A stretch of DNA of 64,000 nt from Gemmatimonadota bacterium (GCA_027307165.1 DAHUXM010000021.1:62001-126000), one strand, 5' to 3'; positions 1-8,515 are shown, counted from the first letter of the stretch. Numbers and translations are program-made. Notes: generated by a model not told the origin, from the sequence alone.

Positions 1-768
1 AGGCTTCACCATCAGGAAATCCGCGCCTTCAGCAACGTCGAGCGCACTCTCCCGCAAAGCGATCCCGCGATTCGCGGGGTCCAGCTGATGCGTGCGCCGA
101 TCGCTGAACGCCGGCGCACCACCTGCCGCGTCGCGGAACGGGCCGTAGTACGCGGATGAATACTTCACGGCGTAAGCCATGATCGCGACATTCGCATGGC
201 CTGCATTGTCGAGCGCGACACGGATTGCGCCGACGGCGCCGTCGATCATCCCGCTCGGTGCGACGACGTCTGCGCCCGCCTGTGCGTGGGATACCGCAAT
301 CCGTCGCAGGGACTCGAGCGTCTCGTCGTTGATGAGGTACTGCTGGTCGTCGAGGATCCCGCAGTGGCCATGCGACGTGTACTCGCACATGCACACGTCA
401 GTGATGACGAGCAGATCGGGTGCGTGAGCCTTGAGAGCACGGATCGCGCGCTGAACGGCGCCGCCGGAGGCGTAACTCTCCTTCCCATGCGGATCCTTGC
501 GGTCCGGTGCTGGTACGCCAAAAAGAATCACCGCGGGAACGCCGGCTGCGACGAGCTCGTCGGCGATCGCCGTTACACCATCGACGGACACCCGGTTGAT
601 TCCATGCATCGACTCGATCGACTCGACGACGTTCTCGCCGTCAGTGACGAAGATCGGTGCGATGAGATGCTCCGGCCTCAGCAAAGTCTCGCGTACCATC
701 CGCCGCATGGTTTCACTGCTGCGCAGCCGGCGGAGTCTCACGGTGGGGAATTGGCCGGCGTCGGTCAT
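1..768 (-). CDS. hemB: porphobilinogen synthase (delta-aminolevulinic acid dehydratase), C-terminus cut by window edge
   Basis: Condenses two 5-aminolevulinate molecules to porphobilinogen in the cytoplasm. The frame is open from ATG at 768 to base 1 (256 codons; family length about 325). Visible are the zinc-site cysteines in DVCMCEYTSHGHC (residues 126, 128, 136), a Schiff-base lysine in AYAVKYSS and the second active lysine in LMVKP, which are the last residues before the edge. The Cys-rich site indicates the zinc-dependent type. The start overlaps the hemD stop as ATGA, so it is the last seen gene of hemA-hemC-hemD-hemB and is probably translationally coupled. The frame has no stop inside the window, so the gene is easily missed. 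Confidence 0.95.
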   Translation of the reverse strand, partial: MTDAGQFPTVRLRRLRSSETMRRMVRETLLRPEHLIAPIFVTDGENVVESIESMHGINRVSVDGVTAIADELVAAGVPAVILFGVPAPDRKDPHGKESYASGGAVQRAIRALKAHAPDLLVITDVCMCEYTSHGHCGILDDQQYLINDETLESLRRIAVSHAQAGADVVAPSGMIDGAVGAIRVALDNAGHANVAIMAYAVKYSSAYYGPFRDAAGGAPAFSDRRTHQLDPANRGIALRESALDVAEGADFLMVKP

Positions 769-1547
769 TGCATGCTTATTGGTGGCGCTTGCTGTGCATT
801 GTCGTGCGGGGCCACGCCGAACATCCGCGATAGCGCGGTAACGACGCCATCGAGGGTATACACTCCCGCCACAGCCGATACCGGCAATCCCGCCTCTGTC
901 GCCGCGTTCGCAGTAACGGGTCCGATGCAGACTATGCGCGGCGCGACAGACGTACCGAAGCACGCAACGAACGCGTGCACGGCTGACGGACTGGTAAAGG
1001 TTATCGCGTCGGCCTCCAGTACCCGGTTTCGCGTCTCATCCTGCACGGTGCGAGCGACGGTGTCGTACAGAATCACTTCCACGACTTCGGCGCCGCGCGC
1101 GCGCAGCGTGTCTGAAAGAACCGAGCGTGCGCCCGCGGCCCGCGGCCAGAGAATCTTCATTCCGTTCACGTCGCCGAGTGCATCTGCGAGCGACTCTGCG
1201 ACAAATTCAGGTGCAGTCACTGCCGAGGTCGCGCCGAGCGCGGCAACCGCTCGTGCAGTAGCGGGTCCAACTGCCGCGATCGCGGGATGCAAACGGAACG
1301 CGGTCTGATCGGCGGCGTCCAGTCGAGCCCAGAACATGCGCACGCCGTTAGCGCTCGTGAAGGCGATCCAGTCGAATTCGCCGACTGCGGCAGACGCAAG
1401 CGAATCATCGCGATGGATCGGATCGATGCCGATGAGTGGAACCACGAGCGGCTCGGCGCCGGCTCGTCGGAGCGCGGTCGTGAGTGGTCCATCTTCCATC
1501 TCGAAGCGCGTCACGACCACGCGGCGTCCAGTGAGCGGCGCCGTCAT
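765..1547 (-). CDS. hemD: uroporphyrinogen-III synthase
   Basis: Cyclises hydroxymethylbilane to uroporphyrinogen III with inversion of ring D. About 260 residues, the usual size. Typical HemD features are the start LTGRRVVVTRF, the segment FDWIAFTSANGVRMFW and TFTSPSAVHAFV in the second lobe; as usual for this family, overall identity is weak. The ATG at 1547 is chosen because it forms ATGA with the hemC stop; a longer reading to 1658 would run deep into hemC and adds Arg-rich non-family sequence. The C-terminus overlaps hemB by 4 nt. Confidence 0.9.
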   Translation of the reverse strand: MTAPLTGRRVVVTRFEMEDGPLTTALRRAGAEPLVVPLIGIDPIHRDDSLASAAVGEFDWIAFTSANGVRMFWARLDAADQTAFRLHPAIAAVGPATARAVAALGATSAVTAPEFVAESLADALGDVNGMKILWPRAAGARSVLSDTLRARGAEVVEVILYDTVARTVQDETRNRVLEADAITFTSPSAVHAFVACFGTSVAPRIVCIGPVTANAATEAGLPVSAVAGVYTLDGVVTALSRMFGVAPHDNAQQAPPISMQ

Positions 1548-2266
1548 GACTGCATCGACCGTAACGATGAACTCAGTTCCTCGTCCACCGCATTGTGCAA
1601 TTCGACGTCGTCGATGCGCGTCAGGATGTCCAGAGCGATAGGATCGTCGGCGCGGCACTGCACCGCGAGAGCGCCCTGGCCCGCGGCGGGCGGCATCGTC
1701 CTGAGATCGAATATCTCGGTGATGTTCGCGCGTAGCTGCAACCGTTCGAGACCCGCGAGAGCAAGCAGCGCAGCGTCATAATCGCCCGCGAGTACCTTCG
1801 CGACGCGCGCGTCCACAGTGCCGCGAATCGGTTTTACCTCGAGATCGGGACGCAGCGCGAGAACTGCCGCGGCGCGTCGCGCGCTGGATGTGCCAACGAG
1901 CGAGCCCGGCGGAAGTTCGCTCAGTCTGAGAGGACGGGAGCATACGAGAGCTTCGCGCGGGTCGGCACGAACAGGCACCGCGGCGATCACGAGTCCGGCA
2001 GTCGCCTCGGTCGGCAGGTCCTTGTATGAGTGTACCGCGGCGTCGATCTCACCTGTGCTGAGTGCGCGCTCGATCACGTCGGTAAAGGCGTCGGCGGCCA
2101 GCTGCGGCGCAGGAACGTCGAGCATCACGTCGCCAGACGTCTCGTACTCGCGCACTTCGATGTCGAGTCGAGGATGTGCAGCGGCAAGGAGTCCGGCTAC
2201 GATCGCCGTCTGGCGCAGAGCGAGCTCGGACTTCCGCGTTCCAACTACGAAACGTCCTGTCATCAT
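1544..2266 (-). CDS. hemC: hydroxymethylbilane synthase, lacking the C-terminal (cofactor cysteine) domain
   Basis: Would polymerise four porphobilinogens to hydroxymethylbilane. Domains 1 and 2 are clear: VVGTRKSELALRQT, the catalytic-Asp segment AVHSYKDLP, VGTSSARR, IRGTVDARV and PPAAGQGALAVQC. The protein is only 240 residues (usual about 300) and stops at NAVDEELSSSL. That is just where other HemC proteins continue into the GGC motif whose cysteine carries the dipyrromethane cofactor. No continuation of that domain is visible in the other two frames, and the stop overlaps the hemD start as ATGA, so this does not look like a simple frameshift. Also unusual: LAADAF replaces the common GGKGLF. 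ATG at 2266 overlaps the hemA stop by 4 nt. Confidence 0.88.
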   Translation of the reverse strand: MMTGRFVVGTRKSELALRQTAIVAGLLAAAHPRLDIEVREYETSGDVMLDVPAPQLAADAFTDVIERALSTGEIDAAVHSYKDLPTEATAGLVIAAVPVRADPREALVCSRPLRLSELPPGSLVGTSSARRAAAVLALRPDLEVKPIRGTVDARVAKVLAGDYDAALLALAGLERLQLRANITEIFDLRTMPPAAGQGALAVQCRADDPIALDILTRIDDVELHNAVDEELSSSLRSMQS

Positions 2267-3429
2267 ACCGCTATCGGGCTGGCTATCCGCGCGGATTCCG
2301 ACGGGCGCCGTAGTGTCGTGGCCGTCGATCGCGCGGCGAGTCGCTCCTTGAGTATGGCCAGCTCTTCGCCGATGATCCGCTCCACAACTGGAACGACCGC
2401 GCGTCGCTCCGTATGGGCCGCTACCACGTACGGGCCCAGATCATCGATGCCGATCAGCTTCGCACCAGCAACACTGCGGACGTTGACGTCGACATTGCGG
2501 GGCAATGAAACGTCGACGAGCGTCATGGGACGATGCGGCCGGTGGGCGAGCGCCGTGGTCACGGTGCAGCGGTCGATCAGCGGGAGTGCCGCGCGTGTCG
2601 CCGCGATCACCACGTCCGCGTCACGCAGCAGAGAGGGCAGCAGGTTCAGCGGACACGCGTCGGCGCCGTGATGCGCACCCATCTCGACCGCGGCGTCCAC
2701 TGTTCGATTCGCGATCGTGATCCGGCGCGCCCCATGCGGCGCCAGCGAACGCAGCGCCAACTCGGCGATCTCGCCGGCCCCGACCACCACGACATTGCGG
2801 CCGGCAAGCCCGTTCGCAGCCGTCGCGGCGGCATCGACCGCCGCCGAGCCCAGACTCGCCGCTTGCAGACGCCCCCAGATCATGCCACGTGCTCGCTCGC
2901 CGGCGCGAACGGCGCTCTTGAATGCGAGCTTCAGCAGCGGAGAGGCCGCATGCACTGCAACCGATTGCCGCAGCGAGCTCGCTACCTGTCCGGTGATCTG
3001 GGCCTCGCCAATTACCACCGAGTCCAGTCCCGTGGCAACCTTGAAGAGATGCTCCGCCGCGGCCAGTCCGTGCAGCGAATAGGCGTGCGCCGCCAGTACG
3101 GATCCCGGGATTCCACACGTCGCCGACCACCATTCAAGCAGGATCTCCCGCACGTCGCGAGTGCTGCCAGGTGTTTCCGCGTACAGCTCGGTGCGATGGC
3201 ACGTCGCGATTACCACCAGGCGCTCGATGCGCGGGTCGTGTCGCGCTGCAGCCAGGGCATCATGGAGCACGGACGTGGAAAAACCGGCGCGCTCGCGCAC
3301 CTCGGACGTAGCCGTCTTGTGGCTGATTCCGAGGCAGTCTAGCCTGAGGCCGGTGTCTACGGCTATTTCAGTGACCAATGTGCGTGAGAATCCGGGGGAC
3401 GGGGCGAGTTGGAAAGTTGTGACTTCCAC
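2263..3429 (-). CDS. hemA: glutamyl-tRNA reductase
   Basis: Reduces glutamyl-tRNA(Glu) to glutamate-1-semialdehyde, the first step of C5-pathway heme synthesis. Motifs in order are LGISHKTATSEVRE, the nucleophile loop IATCHRTE (His where most family members have Asn), LDSVVIGEAQITGQV, the NADPH site VVVVGAGEIAELA, and the C-terminal dimerisation helix ending in a basic tail. The open frame extends to 3576, but that would overlap the divergent ggt gene. A GTG at 3429 with GAGG three bases upstream gives a normal N-terminus; a TTG nearer LVTEIAV is an alternative. First gene of the hemACDB run; its promoter must lie in the 81 bases before ggt. Confidence 0.9.
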   Translation of the reverse strand: MEVTTFQLAPSPGFSRTLVTEIAVDTGLRLDCLGISHKTATSEVRERAGFSTSVLHDALAAARHDPRIERLVVIATCHRTELYAETPGSTRDVREILLEWWSATCGIPGSVLAAHAYSLHGLAAAEHLFKVATGLDSVVIGEAQITGQVASSLRQSVAVHAASPLLKLAFKSAVRAGERARGMIWGRLQAASLGSAAVDAAATAANGLAGRNVVVVGAGEIAELALRSLAPHGARRITIANRTVDAAVEMGAHHGADACPLNLLPSLLRDADVVIAATRAALPLIDRCTVTTALAHRPHRPMTLVDVSLPRNVDVNVRSVAGAKLIGIDDLGPYVVAAHTERRAVVPVVERIIGEELAILKERLAARSTATTLRRPSESARIASPIAV

Positions 3430-3510
3430 GCCCTCTACGGTATCCGGGCGACTACGGATTCCAGTCCAAACGGCAGTTCGCCCGGGAGAGTACTTTTGTA
3501 AACTTACCGA

Positions 3511-5352
3511 ATGCGAACGTTCGGACAGACCAAACAGGGGGCGCCGTTGCCAGTGAAATATACCTCTCTCCATCACCCGATCGTACTCGCGCGTTCAGCT
3601 CGGCCGTCTCGTGCGGCCGGTGCCGCGACGCTCGCGGCGATGCTTGTACTCTCAGGGTGCAAGACATCCAGCCCGAGCGCCGAGGCGCCGAGCACCGCAT
3701 CGACGCCGGCGGTGCATGCAGCCTTCCCGGATGGGTGGGGCAGCAAGCACCGCAGGCCGCCGACGGTCGAACAGCACGCGATGGTCGTCAGCAACAGCAA
3801 TCTCGCCAGCGAGGCGGGCGCCGAGATCCTGAGGAAGGGCGGAAACGCCGTGGACGCAGCGGTCGCGACGGGCTTCGCGCTCGAAGTGACATTCCCGTTC
3901 GCCGGAAACATCGGCGGCGGCGGGTTCATGGTGATCCGGATGGCGAACGGCGAGGCAAGCGCGATCGACTATCGCGAGACCGCTCCGCTCGCCGCAACGC
4001 GTGACATGTACATCGAGCGCGGCAAGCTGACGAACAAGAGCACCGTGGGCGGGCTCGCATCCGGCGTTCCCGGCTCCGTAGCCGGCATGGCTGCCGCGCT
4101 CGCCAAGTACGGCACGATGTCGCTGCACGACGTTATGCAACCGGCCATCAAGCTTGCCTCGGATGGCTTCATCGTGGACAGCGCGACGTCGCGAGGGCTG
4201 GGTGCGAGCGCGCATCTCATCAGCCAGTTCGCGGGCGCCGCGGTGTTTCTCCCAGGCGGCAAGCCACTTCCTCCCGGCACGCTCCTTCGGCAGCCGGAAT
4301 TGGCGAAGACCCTGCGCCTGATCGCCGATAAGGGGCCGGCTGCATTCTACACCGGCCCGATCGCCGACGAGATCGTCGCGCAGATGAAGCACGACGGCGG
4401 GATAATCAGCAAGCAGGACCTCGCGTCGTACAGGCCGGAATGGCGCACACCGATCGTCGGCAAGTATCGTGGCTACACTCTGTACGCGATGCCGCCGTCG
4501 TCCAGCGGTGGTGTGACAACGGTGGAAATACTGAATCAACTCGAAACGTGGAAGTCGCTCCCGCCATTCAACAGCGCGGCGTACAAGCACCTTCTGGCGG
4601 AGACGTTCCAGCGCGCCTTCATCGACCGCAACACGAAGCTCGGTGATCCCGCGTTCGTCACGAATCCGCTCGACATGTTGACCGACAAGGCGTACGCCAG
4701 AAAGCTTGCGTCGACCATCCAGCCGGACCGTGCCACCCCGTCGCCGTCATTCGCGGCAGCTGCCGAGCCGATGCACACCACCCACTACTCGGTGGTCGAT
4801 GCATCCGGTAATGCCGTTTCCACGACGACCACGCTCAACAGTGGATTCGGGTCCGGCGTCTTCGTCGCCGATGCGGGCTTCTTCATGAACGATGAGATGG
4901 ATGACTTCGCGGCCCAGCCCGGCAAGCCGAATCAGTTCGGTCTGGTGCAGGGTGAGATCAATGCGATCCAGCCCGGCAAGCGCATGCTGAGCGCCATGTC
5001 TCCGACGATCGTGCTGGATCGGAGCGGCAAGCTCCTGCTCGTAGTCGGGGCCGCCGGCGGTCCGACTATCATTACGGGGGTCACGCAGGTGATTCTGAAC
5101 GTCATCGATCAGCACATGTCGCTCCCCGACGCGATGTTCGCGCCACGCATGCACGACCAGGCGTGGCCCGATGAGATCATCTACGAGAAGGGCGGATTCT
5201 CACAGTCCGCAACTGATTCGCTCGTGGCGATGGGGTACAAGTTGCACGAGGTGGGCGGTCTGACGAACGTGAACGCTGTCATGCGCGGGCCGGACGGACG
5301 CTGGGTCGGAGTGTACGAGCCACGCTCCAACGGTGGCGCCGTCGGTTACTGA
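3511..5352 (+). CDS. ggt: gamma-glutamyltranspeptidase / glutathione hydrolase, lipoprotein
   Basis: Ntn-hydrolase that cleaves gamma-glutamyl bonds of glutathione outside the cytoplasm. Seen: hydrophobic leader ending in lipobox LSGC (Cys at about residue 50), RKGGNAVDAAVATGFAL, NIGGGGFMVI, the autoprocessing/nucleophile threonine in TTHYSVVDASGNAVS, and GKRMLSAMSPTIVL. About 613 residues, a full-length precursor. Start is uncertain: ATG 3511 gives a long n-region, whereas TTG 3547 or GTG 3553 sit behind a GGGGG tract and give a more normal lipoprotein signal. Monocistronic, ended by a strong hairpin. Confidence 0.93.
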   Translation: MRTFGQTKQGAPLPVKYTSLHHPIVLARSARPSRAAGAATLAAMLVLSGCKTSSPSAEAPSTASTPAVHAAFPDGWGSKHRRPPTVEQHAMVVSNSNLASEAGAEILRKGGNAVDAAVATGFALEVTFPFAGNIGGGGFMVIRMANGEASAIDYRETAPLAATRDMYIERGKLTNKSTVGGLASGVPGSVAGMAAALAKYGTMSLHDVMQPAIKLASDGFIVDSATSRGLGASAHLISQFAGAAVFLPGGKPLPPGTLLRQPELAKTLRLIADKGPAAFYTGPIADEIVAQMKHDGGIISKQDLASYRPEWRTPIVGKYRGYTLYAMPPSSSGGVTTVEILNQLETWKSLPPFNSAAYKHLLAETFQRAFIDRNTKLGDPAFVTNPLDMLTDKAYARKLASTIQPDRATPSPSFAAAAEPMHTTHYSVVDASGNAVSTTTTLNSGFGSGVFVADAGFFMNDEMDDFAAQPGKPNQFGLVQGEINAIQPGKRMLSAMSPTIVLDRSGKLLLVVGAAGGPTIITGVTQVILNVIDQHMSLPDAMFAPRMHDQAWPDEIIYEKGGFSQSATDSLVAMGYKLHEVGGLTNVNAVMRGPDGRWVGVYEPRSNGGAVGY

Positions 5353-5369
5353 TCCAGCACGTGTGTTGG

Positions 5370-5410
5370 AGCGGCGCGCGGGGAGTTGCCCCGCGCGCCG
5401 CTTATTTTTT
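5370..5410 (+). terminator. Rho-independent terminator after ggt
   Basis: Perfect 14-bp GC stem (5370-5383 with 5389-5402), loop AGTTG, followed by TTATTTTTT. The T-run lies on the plus strand, so it ends ggt; the plsC stop codon overlaps the right arm. Confidence 0.9.
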
Positions 5411-6151
5411 GGCCTCGCTCAGCTCTCGCTGGAGCTGGCGTCGCGCGTCTGAAATGCGCTGGCGCGTCTTGTCGCGGAGCGCGGGAAGGTCCGCCGCAGT
5501 GAGCGCCGCGGTTTCGATCGGCTCGAGCACTCTGCACATCGCATTCGCACGCCGAAAGCTGAACGAGCCCTTCGCCATTGCGTCCCGCGTCCCTGCAATC
5601 GCGACGGGCAGGATCGGTGTTCCTGTGGAGATCGCGAGCTGAAACGCGCCGTCCTTGAAGGGTAGGAGGTCGTCGCCGCGCGACCGCGTACCTTCGGGAA
5701 AGATCATCACCGAGACCTTCTTGGTGAGGCGATCCCTGCAGGCTTCGAGCGCCTGCTGGCCACTTCCGCGGCTGCTACGGTTGATCGGAATGTCACCGGC
5801 CATCCGCATCATCCACCCCATCACGGGAATCCTGAAGATCGTGTCCTTCGAGAGCCACTTCATCTCCCATTTCAGATGCGACATCAGAAAGATGTCGGCG
5901 TAGCTCTCGTGGTTCGCGACGACGACGTACGGCCGTCGCGGATCCTGGATGGCAACGCCACTGGTGTGGAAGTGCCAGTATGGGTTCAGGCCGGTCACAG
6001 CGACGGCAAGATGGCGGAACGCCCGGCCGGCGGCATACCGTCCCCGGTCGAATGGGGCGGTGGCGATCCAGGCAATCGAGACATAGATGAATCCGAACAG
6101 GACGATGAGAACAGTCTCTGTCCACACCCAGGCGTTGACCAGTCGTTGCAT
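5402..6151 (-). CDS. plsC: 1-acyl-sn-glycerol-3-phosphate acyltransferase
   Basis: Acylates lysophosphatidate to phosphatidate at the cytoplasmic membrane. Has an N-terminal membrane helix (WTETVLIVLFGFIYVSIAW), the catalytic NHESYAD (HX4D) block, WLSKDTIFRIPVMGW, PINRSS and FPEGTRSR, in the family order. About 249 residues, normal. ATG at 6151 is preferred to a TTG two codons upstream. The end is tail-to-tail with ggt and shares its terminator hairpin. Confidence 0.92.
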   Translation of the reverse strand: MQRLVNAWVWTETVLIVLFGFIYVSIAWIATAPFDRGRYAAGRAFRHLAVAVTGLNPYWHFHTSGVAIQDPRRPYVVVANHESYADIFLMSHLKWEMKWLSKDTIFRIPVMGWMMRMAGDIPINRSSRGSGQQALEACRDRLTKKVSVMIFPEGTRSRGDDLLPFKDGAFQLAISTGTPILPVAIAGTRDAMAKGSFSFRRANAMCRVLEPIETAALTAADLPALRDKTRQRISDARRQLQRELSEAKK

Positions 6152-6258
6152 CCGCAAAATTTGTCAGCACGGCGCCGTGGACGTAAGGCTGGTGCTCTTG
6201 CCGTGCCTCCGGCCCGCCGGTGCTCGGAGAGAAGTGATCAAAATATTCGGCGGGACGT

Positions 6259-6287
6259 TGACAACTGCTGCGTGCCCCGATACCCTA
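6259..6287 (+). promoter_or_regulatory. sigma70-type promoter in the 343-bp spacer before the aminotransferase gene
   Basis: TTGACA at 6259-6264, exactly 17 bases, then TACCCT at 6282-6287. It is the best -35/-10 match I noticed in the window. Transcription would start near 6293 and run toward the terminator at 6418-6455 and the gene at 6495. Confidence 0.55.
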
Positions 6288-6292
6288 TGTGC

Positions 6293-6455
6293 GGAAGACA
6301 AACCACCATTCGCACAGATGACCACCTCCCGCTTCATGCCTTTCAGCAAGTGCAAGCCACTCTCCTCCACGGGGATCTGGTTGACGCATGCATGAAGCTG
6401 CTCGAGTTTCATTTCCGTGCCCGCCAGACCTTTCGTCAGGCGGGCATTTTTTTTT
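6293..6455 (+). ncRNA. candidate leader RNA / small RNA of about 160 nt (unassigned)
   Basis: The only gene-free stretch longer than 300 bases (6152-6494). It holds a good promoter, a TGTGCG...CGCACA hairpin at its 5' end and a strong terminator at its 3' end, 40 bases before the aminotransferase start. This is the layout of a free small RNA or of an attenuator/riboswitch leader. CGGAA near the 5' end can pair with TTCCG just before the terminator. I recognise no known RNA family in it. Confidence 0.35.
6418..6455 (+). terminator. strong intrinsic terminator upstream of the aminotransferase gene
   Basis: Stem TGCCCGCC (6418-6425) with GGCGGGCA (6439-6446), extended inward by GAC/GTC across an A.A mismatch, followed by nine T (6447-6455). 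It lies 40 bases ahead of a start codon in the same direction, so it either ends a small RNA or acts as an attenuator. Confidence 0.85.
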
Positions 6456-6494
6456 GCCATCAATTCACCAGCCCCAGGCCAAGGACACCGATAG

Positions 6495-7727
6495 ATGCTC
6501 ATAGCTGATCCGGAAGAATCGACAACGACTACCGCGCCAGTTCACTACCTCGACGCGATCTCGCTCGGGAAGATCGTCCAGATCCGGGAGCAGCTGCTCA
6601 AGGCCCAGGCGACCGGCATGCGGGTGTTTCGCTTCGAGTCGGGCGACCCCAGCTTCAGCGTCGCCACTCCAGTGCTCGACGCGGTCGATGCCGCAGCGCG
6701 CGCCGGAAAGACGCACTACATACCGAACAACGGAATCCCGCAGCTTCGCGCCGCGCTCGCGGCCAAGGTGCGCAACCGAAACCACCTCGCGGGCGTGACG
6801 AGCGACGACGTCTTCGTCACGAACGGTGCGATGCACGCGCTCTTCGTCACCTTTGGCGCCCTGCTCGTTCCGGGCGACGAGGTGATAGTTCCGGATCCCA
6901 TGTGGACCGAGGTTGTCGAGAACATACGGATGGCGGGCGGCGTCCCCGTCGGGGTAGAGCTCAGCGCCGCGGACGATTTCGAGTACCGGACCGATCGGAT
7001 CGAGGCCGCAATCACGCCACGTACGCGCGCAATCTTCATCAACACGCCGCACAACCCGACCGGCGCCGTCCTTTCGGTCGAGCGGTTGAAGGAAATCGTG
7101 GAACTTGCCCGCGCCAATAACCTGTGGATCGTCTCCGACGAAGCCTACGAGGACGTGCTCTACGATCCGTGGACCCACGTCTCGATCGGATCGCTCGCAG
7201 GTGATTACGCAGATCGTGTCATCAGCATCTTCTCGTTCTCCAAATCGCACGCAATGAGCGGATTGCGCGTCGGCTACATCGTGACACGGTCCCCGTTGAT
7301 GCACGGCCGAATTCCCAAACTGCTCCGGTGCAGCATCAACGGTGTCAACAGTCTTGCGCAATGGGCCGCGCTTGCGGCGGTGAACGGCCCTGAAGATCAC
7401 CTGCAGGCAATGCGCAGCGAGTACGCGATACGCCGCGACATCATGCTTGGCGCGCTGTCCGGCATTCCCGGTGTCCGCGCTTTCGCGGCGCGCGGTGCGT
7501 TCTACGCTTGGGTCGAGCTGGACGAGTCTGCATACGAACGCCTTGGCGTGCCCGACGCGGCGGCTCTATCCGATCGGCTTGCAGCATCTGGCATCGGAAG
7601 CGCGCCAGGAGACGCATTCGGCGAGACGTGCGCCGGTGCGATCCGCTTCGCGTTCAGCTGCGACACGGCGATGGTACGCGAGGGAAGTGTTCTGCTTCGC
7701 GCCGCACTTTCCGAGGGGATTGCGTGA
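6495..7727 (+). CDS. class I/II PLP aminotransferase (AspC/YbdL-like)
   Basis: Cytoplasmic PLP enzyme moving an amino group to a 2-oxo acid. Fold-type I motifs in order are THYIPNNGIPQLR, TNGAMHALFVTFGAL, NTPHNPTGAV, VSDEAYEDVLYD, the PLP lysine in SFSKSHAMSGLRVGY and the C-terminal arginine in AIRFAFSC. 410 residues. ATG at 6495 has AAGGA nine bases upstream. The stop overlaps the next gene (an omega-amidase) as GTGA. That pairing suggests a glutamine/methionine transaminase whose 2-oxo-amide product is hydrolysed by the partner; substrate is inference. Confidence 0.88.
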   Translation: MLIADPEESTTTTAPVHYLDAISLGKIVQIREQLLKAQATGMRVFRFESGDPSFSVATPVLDAVDAAARAGKTHYIPNNGIPQLRAALAAKVRNRNHLAGVTSDDVFVTNGAMHALFVTFGALLVPGDEVIVPDPMWTEVVENIRMAGGVPVGVELSAADDFEYRTDRIEAAITPRTRAIFINTPHNPTGAVLSVERLKEIVELARANNLWIVSDEAYEDVLYDPWTHVSIGSLAGDYADRVISIFSFSKSHAMSGLRVGYIVTRSPLMHGRIPKLLRCSINGVNSLAQWAALAAVNGPEDHLQAMRSEYAIRRDIMLGALSGIPGVRAFAARGAFYAWVELDESAYERLGVPDAAALSDRLAASGIGSAPGDAFGETCAGAIRFAFSCDTAMVREGSVLLRAALSEGIA

Positions 7728-8515
7728 AGTCAACCGCTGCGCCGCTTCGCGTTGCGCTTGGCGAGTACGACATCGGATGGCACGAGCCGGCTGCATCACT
7801 CGCTCGTGCGTCGGCCATCGTCGCGGCCGCGGCGAGGAGCGGCACCCGTCTCGTCCTGCTGCCAGAGATGTGTACTACCGGCTTCACCATGGACGCCGAT
7901 TTTGCAGAGCCACTGGAGGGAGAGAGCGTCACGCAGCTCTCGAACATGGCGTCACAATCCAATGTGTGGCTCCTTGCCGGCGTCGCGACGCGAGACCCGG
8001 ATCCCCTCACGCAGACGGCGAAAAACTCAGCGTTGCTGTTCTCACCCGACGGTGCCATCGCCGCCGTGTACCACAAACAGCGACTGTTCGCGTACGCGAA
8101 CGAGCAACGCTCCTACATCGGGGGCGATAACCCTGTCGTCATGGATGTGGATGGAGTTCGCGTGAGTCCGTTCATCTGCTACGACCTGCGCTTCCCCGAG
8201 TTGTTTCGCGCCGTCGCGGCAGAGACGGATCTGATAGTCGTCATTGCGAGCTGGCCCGCGGCGCGGCGGGCGCATTGGGACGCGCTGTTGCAGGCGCGTG
8301 CAATCGAGAACCAGTGCTACGTCATCGGCGTGAACCGGATTGGCGTCGGTGATTCCATCGTGTACGACGGCGGCTCGGCGGCATACGACCCGTGGGGGAT
8401 CCCACTGGACCGATCCATTGTTCCAGGTACGGCTAACATCGCGTCCGTGTCGGTTTCACCCGGAGAGGTTGGCCGGGTCAGAGGGGCGTATCCCTTCCTG
8501 GCCGATCGCCGTTAA
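7724..8515 (+). CDS. carbon-nitrogen hydrolase, omega-amidase (YafV/Nit2-like)
   Basis: Nitrilase-superfamily amidase. The Glu-Lys-Cys triad is visible: E in LLPEMCTTGF, K in YHKQRLF, C in FICYDLRFPELFR. About 263 residues, as in YafV/Nit2. GTG at 7724 overlaps the aminotransferase stop (GTGA) and has GGGGAT in front; the same frame is open upstream inside the aminotransferase, but that part is not family-like. Likely hydrolyses 2-oxoglutaramate or 2-oxosuccinamate made by the upstream enzyme, pulling transamination forward. Confidence 0.9.
   Translation: MKSTAAPLRVALGEYDIGWHEPAASLARASAIVAAAARSGTRLVLLPEMCTTGFTMDADFAEPLEGESVTQLSNMASQSNVWLLAGVATRDPDPLTQTAKNSALLFSPDGAIAAVYHKQRLFAYANEQRSYIGGDNPVVMDVDGVRVSPFICYDLRFPELFRAVAAETDLIVVIASWPAARRAHWDALLQARAIENQCYVIGVNRIGVGDSIVYDGGSAAYDPWGIPLDRSIVPGTANIASVSVSPGEVGRVRGAYPFLADRR

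Noticed and set aside
196-1308. 370-codon plus-strand ORF over the hem genes
   Set aside because: Antisense to hemB and hemD, which have full motif support and ATGA junctions.
6164-6460. 98-codon minus-strand ORF before plsC with GGTGA ahead of its ATG
   Set aside because: Codon third positions are only weakly GC-biased, the protein has no recognisable feature, and its start overlaps a strong plus-strand terminator whose A/T run creates the Lys-Lys residues. Left as unproven.
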